From the NCBI GenBank assembly GCA_019312665.1, contig JAFDCZ010000043.1, positions 1 to 50,836 on the forward strand: a stretch of 50,836 nt of DNA. Direction: 5' to 3'. A program made the position numbers and the translations under genes. The notes under the pieces were generated by a model. It searched no databases, was not told the origin of the DNA, and saw nothing but the letters and a program-made list of their open reading frames with translations. Below, in pieces: positions 24,488 to 31,841 of this stretch (the first letter of the stretch is position 1; every line of letters begins with the position of its first letter). Source of the DNA: Deltaproteobacteria bacterium. GTDB lineage: Bacteria > Myxococcota_A > UBA9160 > UBA6930.

Positions 24488-26092
24488 ACTCAGGAAATAA
24501 CAACAGGCGAATCCTTCGCCGACCTCTTTTCGGCAACCGAGAAGAAGATGAAGGAGGGGGAGGTCACAAAAGGCCGCATCCTCTCCATCGATGACGACCA
24601 AGTCCAGGTCGATGTCGGTTTCAAATCCGAGGGGTTCATCGACCTCTGGGAGTTCATGGACGAACAGGGGAAGATCCTCGTCAAGGTCGGCGACGAAGTC
24701 GACGTCTTGATCGAGGAGGCCGAGGATGACGACGGTCGCATCGTGCTCTCCAAGGACAAGGCCGATCGGGTCAAGGTCTGGGACGAGATCAGCGAGGCCT
24801 TCGAGGCGGACAAGCCTGTCGAGGGGCGCATCCTCTCGCGGGTGAAGGGTGGCCTCAGCGTCGACATCGGCGTGAAGGCATTCCTGCCCGGCTCTCAGGT
24901 CGATCTGCGGCCGGTGAGGAACCTCGAGAACCTGCTCGGCGAGCGGCTCCAGTTCAAGATCATCAAGTTCAACCAACGGCGTGCGAACATCGTGCTCTCG
25001 CGCCGCGCGCTGCTCGAAAAAGAGCGCGAGAAGATGCGGGCCACCACCCTGGAAACGCTCCAGGAGGCCCAGATCATCGACGGCGTGATCAAGAACCTCA
25101 CCGACTACGGTGCGTTCATCGATCTCGGCGGCATCGATGGTCTGCTGCATGTCACCGACATGAGCTGGGGTCGGGTGAATCACCCGAGCGAGCTGTTCCG
25201 GGTCGGCGACGAGATCAAGGTCAAGGTGCTGCGTTTCGATGCGGAGACCGAACGGGTTTCGTTGGGTCTGAAGCAGATCCAGCCGGATCCCTGGGTCGAT
25301 GCGGCGATGCGGTACCCGATCGGCAAGCGCCTCAGTGGCAAATGCAAGGTCGTGGAAATCGGAAACGAGGTCGAGGCCGTCGTTCTCGATGTGGACGAGT
25401 ACAACCGCAAGATCTCGCTCGGCATGAAGCAGATCGAGCCGAACCCGTGGGCATTGATCGAGGAGAAATACCCGATCGGTACCCATGTTTCCGGCGAGAT
25501 CCGCAACATCACCAACTTCGGAGTCTTCGTAGGCCTCGAAGAAGGGATCGACGGTCTGGTGCACGTCTCGGACATCTCATGGACCGAGAACATCAAGCAC
25601 CCGAGCGAGAAGTTCGAGAAGGGCAACCACGTCGAGGCCGTCGTGCTCAAGATCGACAGGGAGAACGAAAAGTTCTCGCTGGGGATCAAGCAGCTCGAGT
25701 CCAACCCGTGGGAAGACATCCTCAAGAAGTTCGCCCTCGGCAGCGAGATCACCGGTGAGGTCACGAACGTGACCGATTTCGGTGCCTTCGTGAAGCTCGA
25801 GGACGGCATCGAGGGGCTGGTCTACAGCTCGGAGCTCTCTCAGGAACCGGTCGACAAGCCTTCGGACGTCGTGTCTGAGGGCGATACGGTGACGGCCATC
25901 GTCACCAAGGTCGATCCGGTCGATCAGAAGATCTCCCTTTCGATCAAGGCTGTCTCGGATCGAGAGCAACGAGAAGCGCTCAAGAAGATGGCCGCCCAGC
26001 AGTCGTTGACGCAGACGTCGACACTGGGCGACGTCGGCGCTCTCGCGGCTCTGAAAGAGAAGCTCGAACAGGGAGGCGGCGAGGAGAGTTAG
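24485..26092 (+). CDS. rpsA: Ribosomal protein S1 with a shortened fourth S1 domain
   Basis: S1 binds mRNA on the 30S subunit and helps start-site unfolding. The 535-residue protein has S1 domains at about residues 24-92, 108-175, 195-264, 277-316, 329-403 and 416-490. Domains 3, 5 and 6 are complete, with motifs such as NLTDYGAFIDL, NITNFGVFVGLEEGIDGLVHVSDISW and NVTDFGAFVKL. The fourth is only about 39 residues: PIGKRLSGKCK runs straight into VVEIGNEVEAVVLDVD, missing about 35 residues including the DYGAFV and GLVHVSEMSW strands. The frame is preserved. The C-terminal tail is charged with a short helix. It is followed by ihfB as in many proteobacteria. Confidence 0.96.
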   Translation: MTQEITTGESFADLFSATEKKMKEGEVTKGRILSIDDDQVQVDVGFKSEGFIDLWEFMDEQGKILVKVGDEVDVLIEEAEDDDGRIVLSKDKADRVKVWDEISEAFEADKPVEGRILSRVKGGLSVDIGVKAFLPGSQVDLRPVRNLENLLGERLQFKIIKFNQRRANIVLSRRALLEKEREKMRATTLETLQEAQIIDGVIKNLTDYGAFIDLGGIDGLLHVTDMSWGRVNHPSELFRVGDEIKVKVLRFDAETERVSLGLKQIQPDPWVDAAMRYPIGKRLSGKCKVVEIGNEVEAVVLDVDEYNRKISLGMKQIEPNPWALIEEKYPIGTHVSGEIRNITNFGVFVGLEEGIDGLVHVSDISWTENIKHPSEKFEKGNHVEAVVLKIDRENEKFSLGIKQLESNPWEDILKKFALGSEITGEVTNVTDFGAFVKLEDGIEGLVYSSELSQEPVDKPSDVVSEGDTVTAIVTKVDPVDQKISLSIKAVSDREQREALKKMAAQQSLTQTSTLGDVGALAALKEKLEQGGGEES

Positions 26093-26119
26093 CTCCTCGC
26101 CGAGCGTCAACCGATCTCT

Positions 26120-26152
26120 GTGGGGGTCGGGCGGAAAAGCCCGGCCCCCCAC
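26120..26152 (+). terminator. Strong hairpin between rpsA and ihfB
   Basis: GTGGGGGTCGGGC and GCCCGGCCCCCCAC pair over 13 positions with one bulged C and a GGAAAA loop. No T-tract follows, so it is likelier a partial terminator or a processing/stability element that sets the ratio of S1 to IHF than a full stop. Confidence 0.6.
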
Positions 26153-26170
26153 TGACCAGCGGAGACAGTG

Positions 26171-26497
26171 ATGACCAAGAGCGGACTCATCGAGAGAGTG
26201 GCGGAGCTCACGCCGCATATCTCGAAGAAGGACACGGAGATCGTGGTCAATACGATCTTTGATTCGATGACGGAAGCGTTGAAGCACGGGCATCGGATCG
26301 AGATCCGTGGCTTCGGGAGCTTCCAGGTGAAAGTCCGGGAGGCTCGCGAGGGTCGCAATCCGAAGACGGGCGAGGAAGTCCATATTCCCGCAAAGCGGAC
26401 GCCCTTCTTCAAGGTGGGCAAGGAGCTGAAGGAGATGGTCGACGCCTCCTCGGCGCCGCTCGACGATTCGGCTGACGACGACGACACGCAGGAATGA
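26171..26497 (+). CDS. ihfB: Integration host factor beta/HU-family DNA-binding protein
   Basis: This 108-residue nucleoid protein bends DNA as a dimer. It begins MTKSGLIERVAELTPHISKKDTEIVVNTIFDSM and has the beta-arm region RGFGSFQVKVREAREGRNPKTGEEVHIPAKRTPFFKVGKEL, including the conserved GRNPKTG and intercalating Pro. An unusual acidic tail (DDSADDDDTQE) of about 18 residues follows. ATG 26171 is preferred over GTG 26168 because GGAG lies seven bases before it. The rpsA-ihfB-lapA-lapB order supports the IHF-beta name over HU. Confidence 0.92.
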   Translation: MTKSGLIERVAELTPHISKKDTEIVVNTIFDSMTEALKHGHRIEIRGFGSFQVKVREAREGRNPKTGEEVHIPAKRTPFFKVGKELKEMVDASSAPLDDSADDDDTQE

Positions 26498-26510
26498 GGG
26501 GCCTTGGCCT

Positions 26511-26530
26511 CGAGGCGTCGATGCGCCTCG
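26511..26530 (+). terminator. Hairpin between ihfB and lapA
   Basis: CGAGGCG-TCGATG-CGCCTCG makes a perfect 7-bp stem 13 bases after the ihfB stop and just upstream of the AGGGGAGA ribosome-binding site of lapA. No T-tract is present; a stability or translational role is as likely as termination. Confidence 0.45.
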
Positions 26531-26549
26531 CAGGGGAGAATCGCAGCTC

Positions 26550-26903
26550 GTGAAATGGGTCCGCCGGTTGGTCGTGCTCGTGCTGTTGGCGGGTCTCGTG
26601 TTCGTCTCCCGCACGTTGCCCGATGCGAACTCGGTGCTGGTGAACGTGGATCTCTTGTTCTGGCAGGCGCCGCCGGTGCAGCTGTGGCTCGCGCTTGGCT
26701 TCGCCTTTCTGGTCGGCGTGCTCTGCGCGAGCGCGGGGTTGCTGTATCAGCTCGCCAAGAAGAGCCTGGTGGCCCGGCGCTACCGAAAAGCGGTGGCGGG
26801 TCTCGAGTCGGAGATCCACCAGCTTCGCAATCTGCCTCTCGCGGGCAGCGAGGCGCTGAACGGTGGCTCGGCGGAGGACTCGCCGGTTCCAGGCGCTCCA
26901 TGA
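26550..26903 (+). CDS. lapA: LapA family inner-membrane protein
   Basis: LapA is a small inner-membrane protein that works with LapB in control of lipopolysaccharide synthesis. The 117-residue protein has two membrane spans, residues 6-20 (LVVLVLLAGLVFVS) and 46-66 (LALGFAFLVGVLCASAGLLYQ), followed by a basic/coiled segment (KSLVARRYRKAVAGLESEIHQLRN), the usual LapA layout. The segment between the spans contains NSVLVNVDLLFW, which resembles the family consensus. It starts at GTG 26550 behind AGGGGAGA. Position between ihfB and a TPR gene supports the name. Confidence 0.85.
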   Translation: MKWVRRLVVLVLLAGLVFVSRTLPDANSVLVNVDLLFWQAPPVQLWLALGFAFLVGVLCASAGLLYQLAKKSLVARRYRKAVAGLESEIHQLRNLPLAGSEALNGGSAEDSPVPGAP

Positions 26904-26913
26904 GCCGCCCTCG

Positions 26914-27945
26914 GTGAGCCGGCTTCGAAGGGCGCTCCGTGGGGTGGGGAGGGCGTCTCATTCCCGGGAGGATGCGTTCCGGGAGGCGCTGCTGCGCCTG
27001 CTCGAGCGTGATCTGAGCGGAGCGGAAGAGGCCCTGGCCCGCGCGGCGCGCGCGAACTCCGACGACCCGGATGCCTACCTGGCCCTGGCGGCCTTGTATC
27101 GGAGCCGCGGGGAAATCGGTCGGGCGATCCGGATCCATCAGAATCTGTTGTTGCGATCGGATCTTCCCGAAGGAGCGCGGAACGAAGCGCTGGCAGGCCT
27201 GGCCGCCGATTTTCAGCGCGGTGGTTTCCTGCAACGGGCGATCGCAGCGTTCGAGGAAGTGCTCGAACAATCTCCGAAAGATCCGACCGCCTTGCGGGCT
27301 TTGGGGGAGCTCCACGCGGACGCTCGAGATTTCAAACGCGCACTCGAGATGAGTAGGCGTCTGGCCAAACAGACCGGCGAGGACGGCGCTGCTGATGAAG
27401 CCGCGCTCTGGGTTCGTTCCGCCGCCGTGGCTCACGCGGAAGGCCGCAGCGACGATGCTCGTCGTGATCTGAAGCGAGCGCTGCGCAGTGATGCCGACGC
27501 GACCGATGCCTGGATTGCGCTCGGCGAACTGGAAGCAGAGCGCGGCAAGGACAAGCGTGCCCTCGAAGCCTGGAAGCGTGTTCCCGGCATCGATCGACGC
27601 AGCGGGCCGCAGGTCTACCCGAAGATCGAAGCCACCTATGCCGCGCTCGGGAAGCCCCGAGACTACGAGACGTGGTTGCGGAAGCTGATCGATGATCGCC
27701 CTGGAGAGGCGGCCAGTCGGCTGGCGCTCATCCGTTGTCTGTTGGCGCGCGGCGCGGCGGAGGAGGCTTTGACCGAGGCCCAGGAGCTGACCCAACGAGA
27801 CCCCGGGAGCCTCGCCGGCCAGGCCGCATCGCTTCAGGCCCTGCTCGCTTCCGGAAGAGATGAGGACGCTCTCAAGCAGGCTCACGAGTTGCTTCAGGTC
27901 CTGGCGCGGGCCGGCCTGCTCGAGAGCCGGGAGCGATTGATGTGA
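26914..27945 (+). CDS. LapB-like TPR protein lacking membrane anchor and rubredoxin domain
   Basis: The 343-residue protein is built from about eight tetratricopeptide repeats (for example DDPDAYLALAALYRSRGEIGRAI, FLQRAIAAFEEVLEQSPKDPTALRALGEL, KRALEAWKRVPGI). Position directly after lapA, and the match of its repeats to the LapB core, point to a LapB equivalent, the adaptor that links LPS synthesis to FtsH-mediated LpxC turnover. However, the N-terminal membrane helix and the C-terminal rubredoxin-type CxxC metal site of LapB are both absent; the only cysteine near the end is in IRCLLA. It starts at GTG 26914 without a clear SD, 10 bases after lapA. Its stop overlaps mutS as GTGA. Confidence 0.75.
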   Translation: MSRLRRALRGVGRASHSREDAFREALLRLLERDLSGAEEALARAARANSDDPDAYLALAALYRSRGEIGRAIRIHQNLLLRSDLPEGARNEALAGLAADFQRGGFLQRAIAAFEEVLEQSPKDPTALRALGELHADARDFKRALEMSRRLAKQTGEDGAADEAALWVRSAAVAHAEGRSDDARRDLKRALRSDADATDAWIALGELEAERGKDKRALEAWKRVPGIDRRSGPQVYPKIEATYAALGKPRDYETWLRKLIDDRPGEAASRLALIRCLLARGAAEEALTEAQELTQRDPGSLAGQAASLQALLASGRDEDALKQAHELLQVLARAGLLESRERLM

Positions 27946-30614
27946 TCAAATCCGCCCGTGACACTCCGATGATGCGGCAGTACCTCGGCTTGAAGGCCCA
28001 GGTGCCCGACGCTTTCCTGTTCTATCGGATGGGCGATTTCTACGAGCTCTTCTTCGAGGACGCAGAGCGGGCTGCGCCGCTGCTCGAGATCACGCTCACG
28101 ACACGCGACAAGAACAAGCCCGATCCGATCCCGATGTGTGGAGTGCCGGTGCACAGCGCCGAGGGGTACATCCGCAAGCTGGCAGATCTCGGCCATCGGG
28201 TCGCGTTATGCGAACAGGTGGAAGACGCCAAGCAGGCGGCGGGGCGCAAGCTGGTGCGGCGCGAAGTCGTGGAGGTGGTGACGCCCGGCCTGGTCGGCGA
28301 TCCGACGGGCCTCGCGGGTTCCCAGGAGGTGGCCCTCGCGGTCATCGCCCGGTTGGGCGGAGCCTTCGGGCTCGCGGTGCTCGATGCCTCGACCGGCAAT
28401 TTTAGAGCCACGTCCGCGGATGCGGCCCCGGATGGGGGGCTCCCAAGCAGCCTAAGCGACGAGCTCGAGCGCATCGCGCCGCGGGAGCTTCTGGTGGGGC
28501 CCGATTGGCGCGGATCGGTCGAGACTCTTCTCGACGCGCGGATTCCTGCGACCGTGCTGCGCGTCGTCGATTCCGACCACTTCGATCCGGAGTGCGCGCC
28601 GGGCCATCCCCATGGCTTCCTGGCCGACGCGGCAGATCCCCGGATGGCCGCCGCGGGCGCGGCGCTTCGTTACCTGGCCGACCATCAGCCGGCGGCCATG
28701 GCTCAGGCGCCTCGCCTTCGCCTCTACGGCCTGGCCGACGCGATGGTGCTGGACGGCGCCACGCGCCGGCACCTGGAACTCTTCGAGAGCCACGAGGATC
28801 GCTCGCGCAGCGGGACCCTGATCGAACGGATGGATGATACGCGCACCGCACTCGGCGCGCGTTGCCTCGCCCGTTGGATGGCGTACCCGCTGATCGATCC
28901 GAACGCGATTCGTGCGCGGCAGGATGGCGTTGCGGCGCTCTTCGAGGACGATCGGGGCCGCCACCGCTTGCGAGAGGCATTGGGAGGTGTCCGCGACCTG
29001 GAGCGGATCTTCGCGCGTTGCCAGCGTCCAGGTGCGGAGCCGCGAGATGTCGCGGCCCTCCGGGATTCGATCGCGGCCCTCCCGGGTGTAGCGACCGCCC
29101 TGGCAGCCCGCGATGGCGGCTTGTTGGCCGAGGTGACGACTGCGCTGCGGATGCCGAAGCCTCTGCCGGAGTTGGACGAGCTGCTGGCGGACGCGCTGGT
29201 AGATGAACCGAAGCCCCTGCCGCGGGGCTCGCGGGGCGCCAACGAAACGGGATACATACGGGCAGGTTTTCGAAGTGAGCTCGATGTCGTGCGCGAGGCC
29301 GCGAGCAAGGGACGGGAGTGGATCGCGGGCCTCGAGGCCGAGGAGAAGGAGCGCACGGGAATCTCCACCCTGAAGGTCCGCTTCCATCCGGTGCATGGCT
29401 ACGCGTTGGAGGTCACGAAGACGAACCTCGACCGCGTGCCCGAAGACTATGAACGCAAACAAACGCTGAAGGGCGCCGAGCGCTTCACGACCCCCGCGCT
29501 GCGGGAGATGGAGGGCAGCGTTCTCGGTGCGACCGAGCGTGCGGCTGCTCTCGAGCGGGAGATCTTCGAGGAGGTACGCCAGACGGCGCTGTCCCGTGCC
29601 ACGGAGATCCGTGAAGCCGCCGAGGCCGTTGGCGAGCTCGACGCGCTCCAATCCCTGGCAGAAGTTGCGCGGCAAGACGGCTGGGTGCGCCCCGTCGTCG
29701 ATGAGGGCACGGGGCTTTCCGTGACGGCCGGCCGGCATCCTGTCGTGGAGCACATCCTACGCAGGGCGGGGGAGGAATACGTCGCCAACGATACCGAGCT
29801 CGACCCACGAGAAACGCAACTGCTGCTGATGACCGGCCCTAACATGTCCGGCAAGAGCACCTACCTGCGTCAGGTGGCCATCCTCGTCCTGCTGGCCCAG
29901 ATGGGCAGCTTCCTCCCTGCTGAAGCCGCTCGCATCGGTGTCGTCGACCGGGTCTTCACCCGCGTGGGGGCCTCGGATCGGCTGGCTCGTGGCGAGTCCA
30001 CGTTCATGGTGGAGATGCGTGAGACCGCAGAGATCCTCGCCCAGGCGTCGCCCCGTAGCCTGATCATCCTGGACGAGATCGGCCGCGGAACCAGCACCTT
30101 TGACGGCTTGTCGATCGCATGGGCGGTCGCAGAGTATCTGCACGATACGCCCGGGCTGCGCGCGCGCACTCTCTTTGCGACGCATTACCACGAGCTGGCA
30201 GATCTGGCGCGCACCCGCGCGGCCGTGGAGAACGCACACTTCGAGGCGCGTGAGTGGAAGGAAGAGGTGTTGTTCTTGCGACGCCTGGCACCCGGCCCGG
30301 CGAACCGCTCCTACGGCATCCAGGTGGCGCGGCTGGCTGGGCTGCCTTCCGCCGTGATCGAGCGAGCCCGGGAAATCCTTGCGCGGCTCGAGGAAGATGA
30401 GCTCTCGCCCGACGGCCGCCCGCGGTTGGCTGGCCAGGCCGACGGCCCCCAGGCCGATGCGCAGCTGGCGCTGTTCTCGACCGCCGGCCCGGATCCGACC
30501 GAAGAGGAGGTCCTTGGGGAGTTGCGCGCCCTCGAGCCCGATGACACGACGCCTCGACAGGCCCTGGAGCTCCTCGCGGCCTGGCGAAAGCGCCTCGGAA
30601 AGGGCTCGTCGTGA
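27942..30614 (+). CDS. mutS: DNA mismatch repair protein MutS
   Basis: MutS recognises mispaired bases and recruits MutL. The 890-residue protein has the mismatch-recognition domain with FLFYRMGDFYELFFEDA, which holds the Phe-x-Glu that probes mispairs, then connector, lever and clamp regions. The C-terminal ABC ATPase has Walker A TGPNMSGKSTYLRQ, DRLARGESTFMVEMRE, Walker B/signature ILDEIGRGTSTFDGL and ATHYHELADL. It is full length. It starts at GTG 27942 inside the preceding stop, and its own stop overlaps the amidase start. MutL is not in the window. Confidence 0.97.
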   Translation: MIKSARDTPMMRQYLGLKAQVPDAFLFYRMGDFYELFFEDAERAAPLLEITLTTRDKNKPDPIPMCGVPVHSAEGYIRKLADLGHRVALCEQVEDAKQAAGRKLVRREVVEVVTPGLVGDPTGLAGSQEVALAVIARLGGAFGLAVLDASTGNFRATSADAAPDGGLPSSLSDELERIAPRELLVGPDWRGSVETLLDARIPATVLRVVDSDHFDPECAPGHPHGFLADAADPRMAAAGAALRYLADHQPAAMAQAPRLRLYGLADAMVLDGATRRHLELFESHEDRSRSGTLIERMDDTRTALGARCLARWMAYPLIDPNAIRARQDGVAALFEDDRGRHRLREALGGVRDLERIFARCQRPGAEPRDVAALRDSIAALPGVATALAARDGGLLAEVTTALRMPKPLPELDELLADALVDEPKPLPRGSRGANETGYIRAGFRSELDVVREAASKGREWIAGLEAEEKERTGISTLKVRFHPVHGYALEVTKTNLDRVPEDYERKQTLKGAERFTTPALREMEGSVLGATERAAALEREIFEEVRQTALSRATEIREAAEAVGELDALQSLAEVARQDGWVRPVVDEGTGLSVTAGRHPVVEHILRRAGEEYVANDTELDPRETQLLLMTGPNMSGKSTYLRQVAILVLLAQMGSFLPAEAARIGVVDRVFTRVGASDRLARGESTFMVEMRETAEILAQASPRSLIILDEIGRGTSTFDGLSIAWAVAEYLHDTPGLRARTLFATHYHELADLARTRAAVENAHFEAREWKEEVLFLRRLAPGPANRSYGIQVARLAGLPSAVIERAREILARLEEDELSPDGRPRLAGQADGPQADAQLALFSTAGPDPTEEEVLGELRALEPDDTTPRQALELLAAWRKRLGKGSS

Positions 30615-31828
30615 GCCGCGCTGTCGCCATCAGCTGGCTGGGTCTCTTCGCGATCGTGCTGCTCGGAGCCGAGCGGCCACCGGGGCTGGCCGATGTGCGG
30701 GACGTACGGCATTGGTCGTACAAGAACTACACACGAGTGGTCGTCGAGCTCTCCGGCCCGACCGGTCGCAGTGAAGTCAAGCGGCTCGCTGCCGATCGGA
30801 AAGCCGGGCGACCTGAGCGGATCTACCTGGATCTCCCCAACGTCTGGGTGGGAACACGTTATGCGGATCCGATACGGGTCGGCGATGGCCTGCTGCGGGG
30901 CATCCGGCTTGGGCAGAACCGTGCCACGGCCTCACGTCTGGTGATCGATCTCGAGCGCTACGAACGGCATCGGCTCTTCCAGCTCACGTCGCCGGATCGA
31001 CTCGTTCTCGATATCTACGCGCATCGTGGGCCGCATGGTGGCACGATCACAGCGCGCCATCCGTCCGCCCAAAAGGCGCCTCGAGGAGCCCCGCCGGCAC
31101 TCAAGGCGGCGCCGTCCCCCCGGACTTCGTTGCGTCCCGTCCATACGGTCGTGATCGACCCGGGCCATGGCGGGGACGATCCTGGTGCCGTCGGCGTTGG
31201 AGGAGTTCGCGAGAAGGATGTGACCCTCCGGCTCGCCCGGGAGTTGGCCCTACGCTTGCGGGAGCGAGGCTTCCAGGTGTTCCTGACCCGGGAACGGGAC
31301 CAGAAGGTGAGTCTCGAGGCGCGTACCGCCTTCGCGGAAGGCAAGGGAGCAGATGTCTTCGTCTCGATCCATGCCAACGCGGCCCGCCGACGCGGAGCCC
31401 ATGGCATTGAGACCTACTTCCTGGACAAGGGGCACGAGCGTCACTCTCTACGTGTGGCAGCGCGAGAGAACGGTGTGCCGCCCAATGAGCTCGATGCGCT
31501 CCAACGGGCCGTCGCCGGGCTCAAGGTCTCCGAGATGTCGATCCAATCGCGATCCCTCGCGCGTGCCGTTCACGGAAAGATGGTGAAGGGGGTCCGAAAA
31601 ACCCACGGATCCGTGAAGGATCTGGGCGTCAAGCAGGCTCCGTTCCACGTGCTGTTCCTTTCGGGGATGCCCTCGATCCTGATCGAAACCGGCTTCGTCA
31701 CTCATCCGCAGGAGGCGAAACGCCTGGCGAGCCGCTTCTACCGCGCGGTCCTTGCGGAGCAGATTGCCCGGGGCCTCTCCTCCTACCGGAGCGAGCGGAG
31801 TGCGAAGCTCGCGAGGCACGCGTCTTGA
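30611..31828 (+). CDS. N-acetylmuramoyl-L-alanine amidase with AMIN domain
   Basis: This AmiC-like enzyme cleaves the peptide from N-acetylmuramic acid in septal peptidoglycan. The 405-residue protein has an N-terminal signal sequence (AISWLGLFAIVLLGAERPPGLA) and an AMIN-type beta domain near residues 30-135 (YKNYTRVVVELSG, RIYLDLPNV, SRLVIDLERY, DRLVLDIYA). A Pro/Ala-rich linker leads to an Amidase_3 domain from about 177. Zinc ligands and the catalytic Glu are seen in VIDPGHGGDDPGA, GGVREKDVTL, VSIHANA and ILIETGFVTHP. GTG 30611 overlaps the mutS stop. Confidence 0.94.
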   Translation: MSRAVAISWLGLFAIVLLGAERPPGLADVRDVRHWSYKNYTRVVVELSGPTGRSEVKRLAADRKAGRPERIYLDLPNVWVGTRYADPIRVGDGLLRGIRLGQNRATASRLVIDLERYERHRLFQLTSPDRLVLDIYAHRGPHGGTITARHPSAQKAPRGAPPALKAAPSPRTSLRPVHTVVIDPGHGGDDPGAVGVGGVREKDVTLRLARELALRLRERGFQVFLTRERDQKVSLEARTAFAEGKGADVFVSIHANAARRRGAHGIETYFLDKGHERHSLRVAARENGVPPNELDALQRAVAGLKVSEMSIQSRSLARAVHGKMVKGVRKTHGSVKDLGVKQAPFHVLFLSGMPSILIETGFVTHPQEAKRLASRFYRAVLAEQIARGLSSYRSERSAKLARHAS

Positions 31829-31841
31829 GCGGGGCGCCTCG

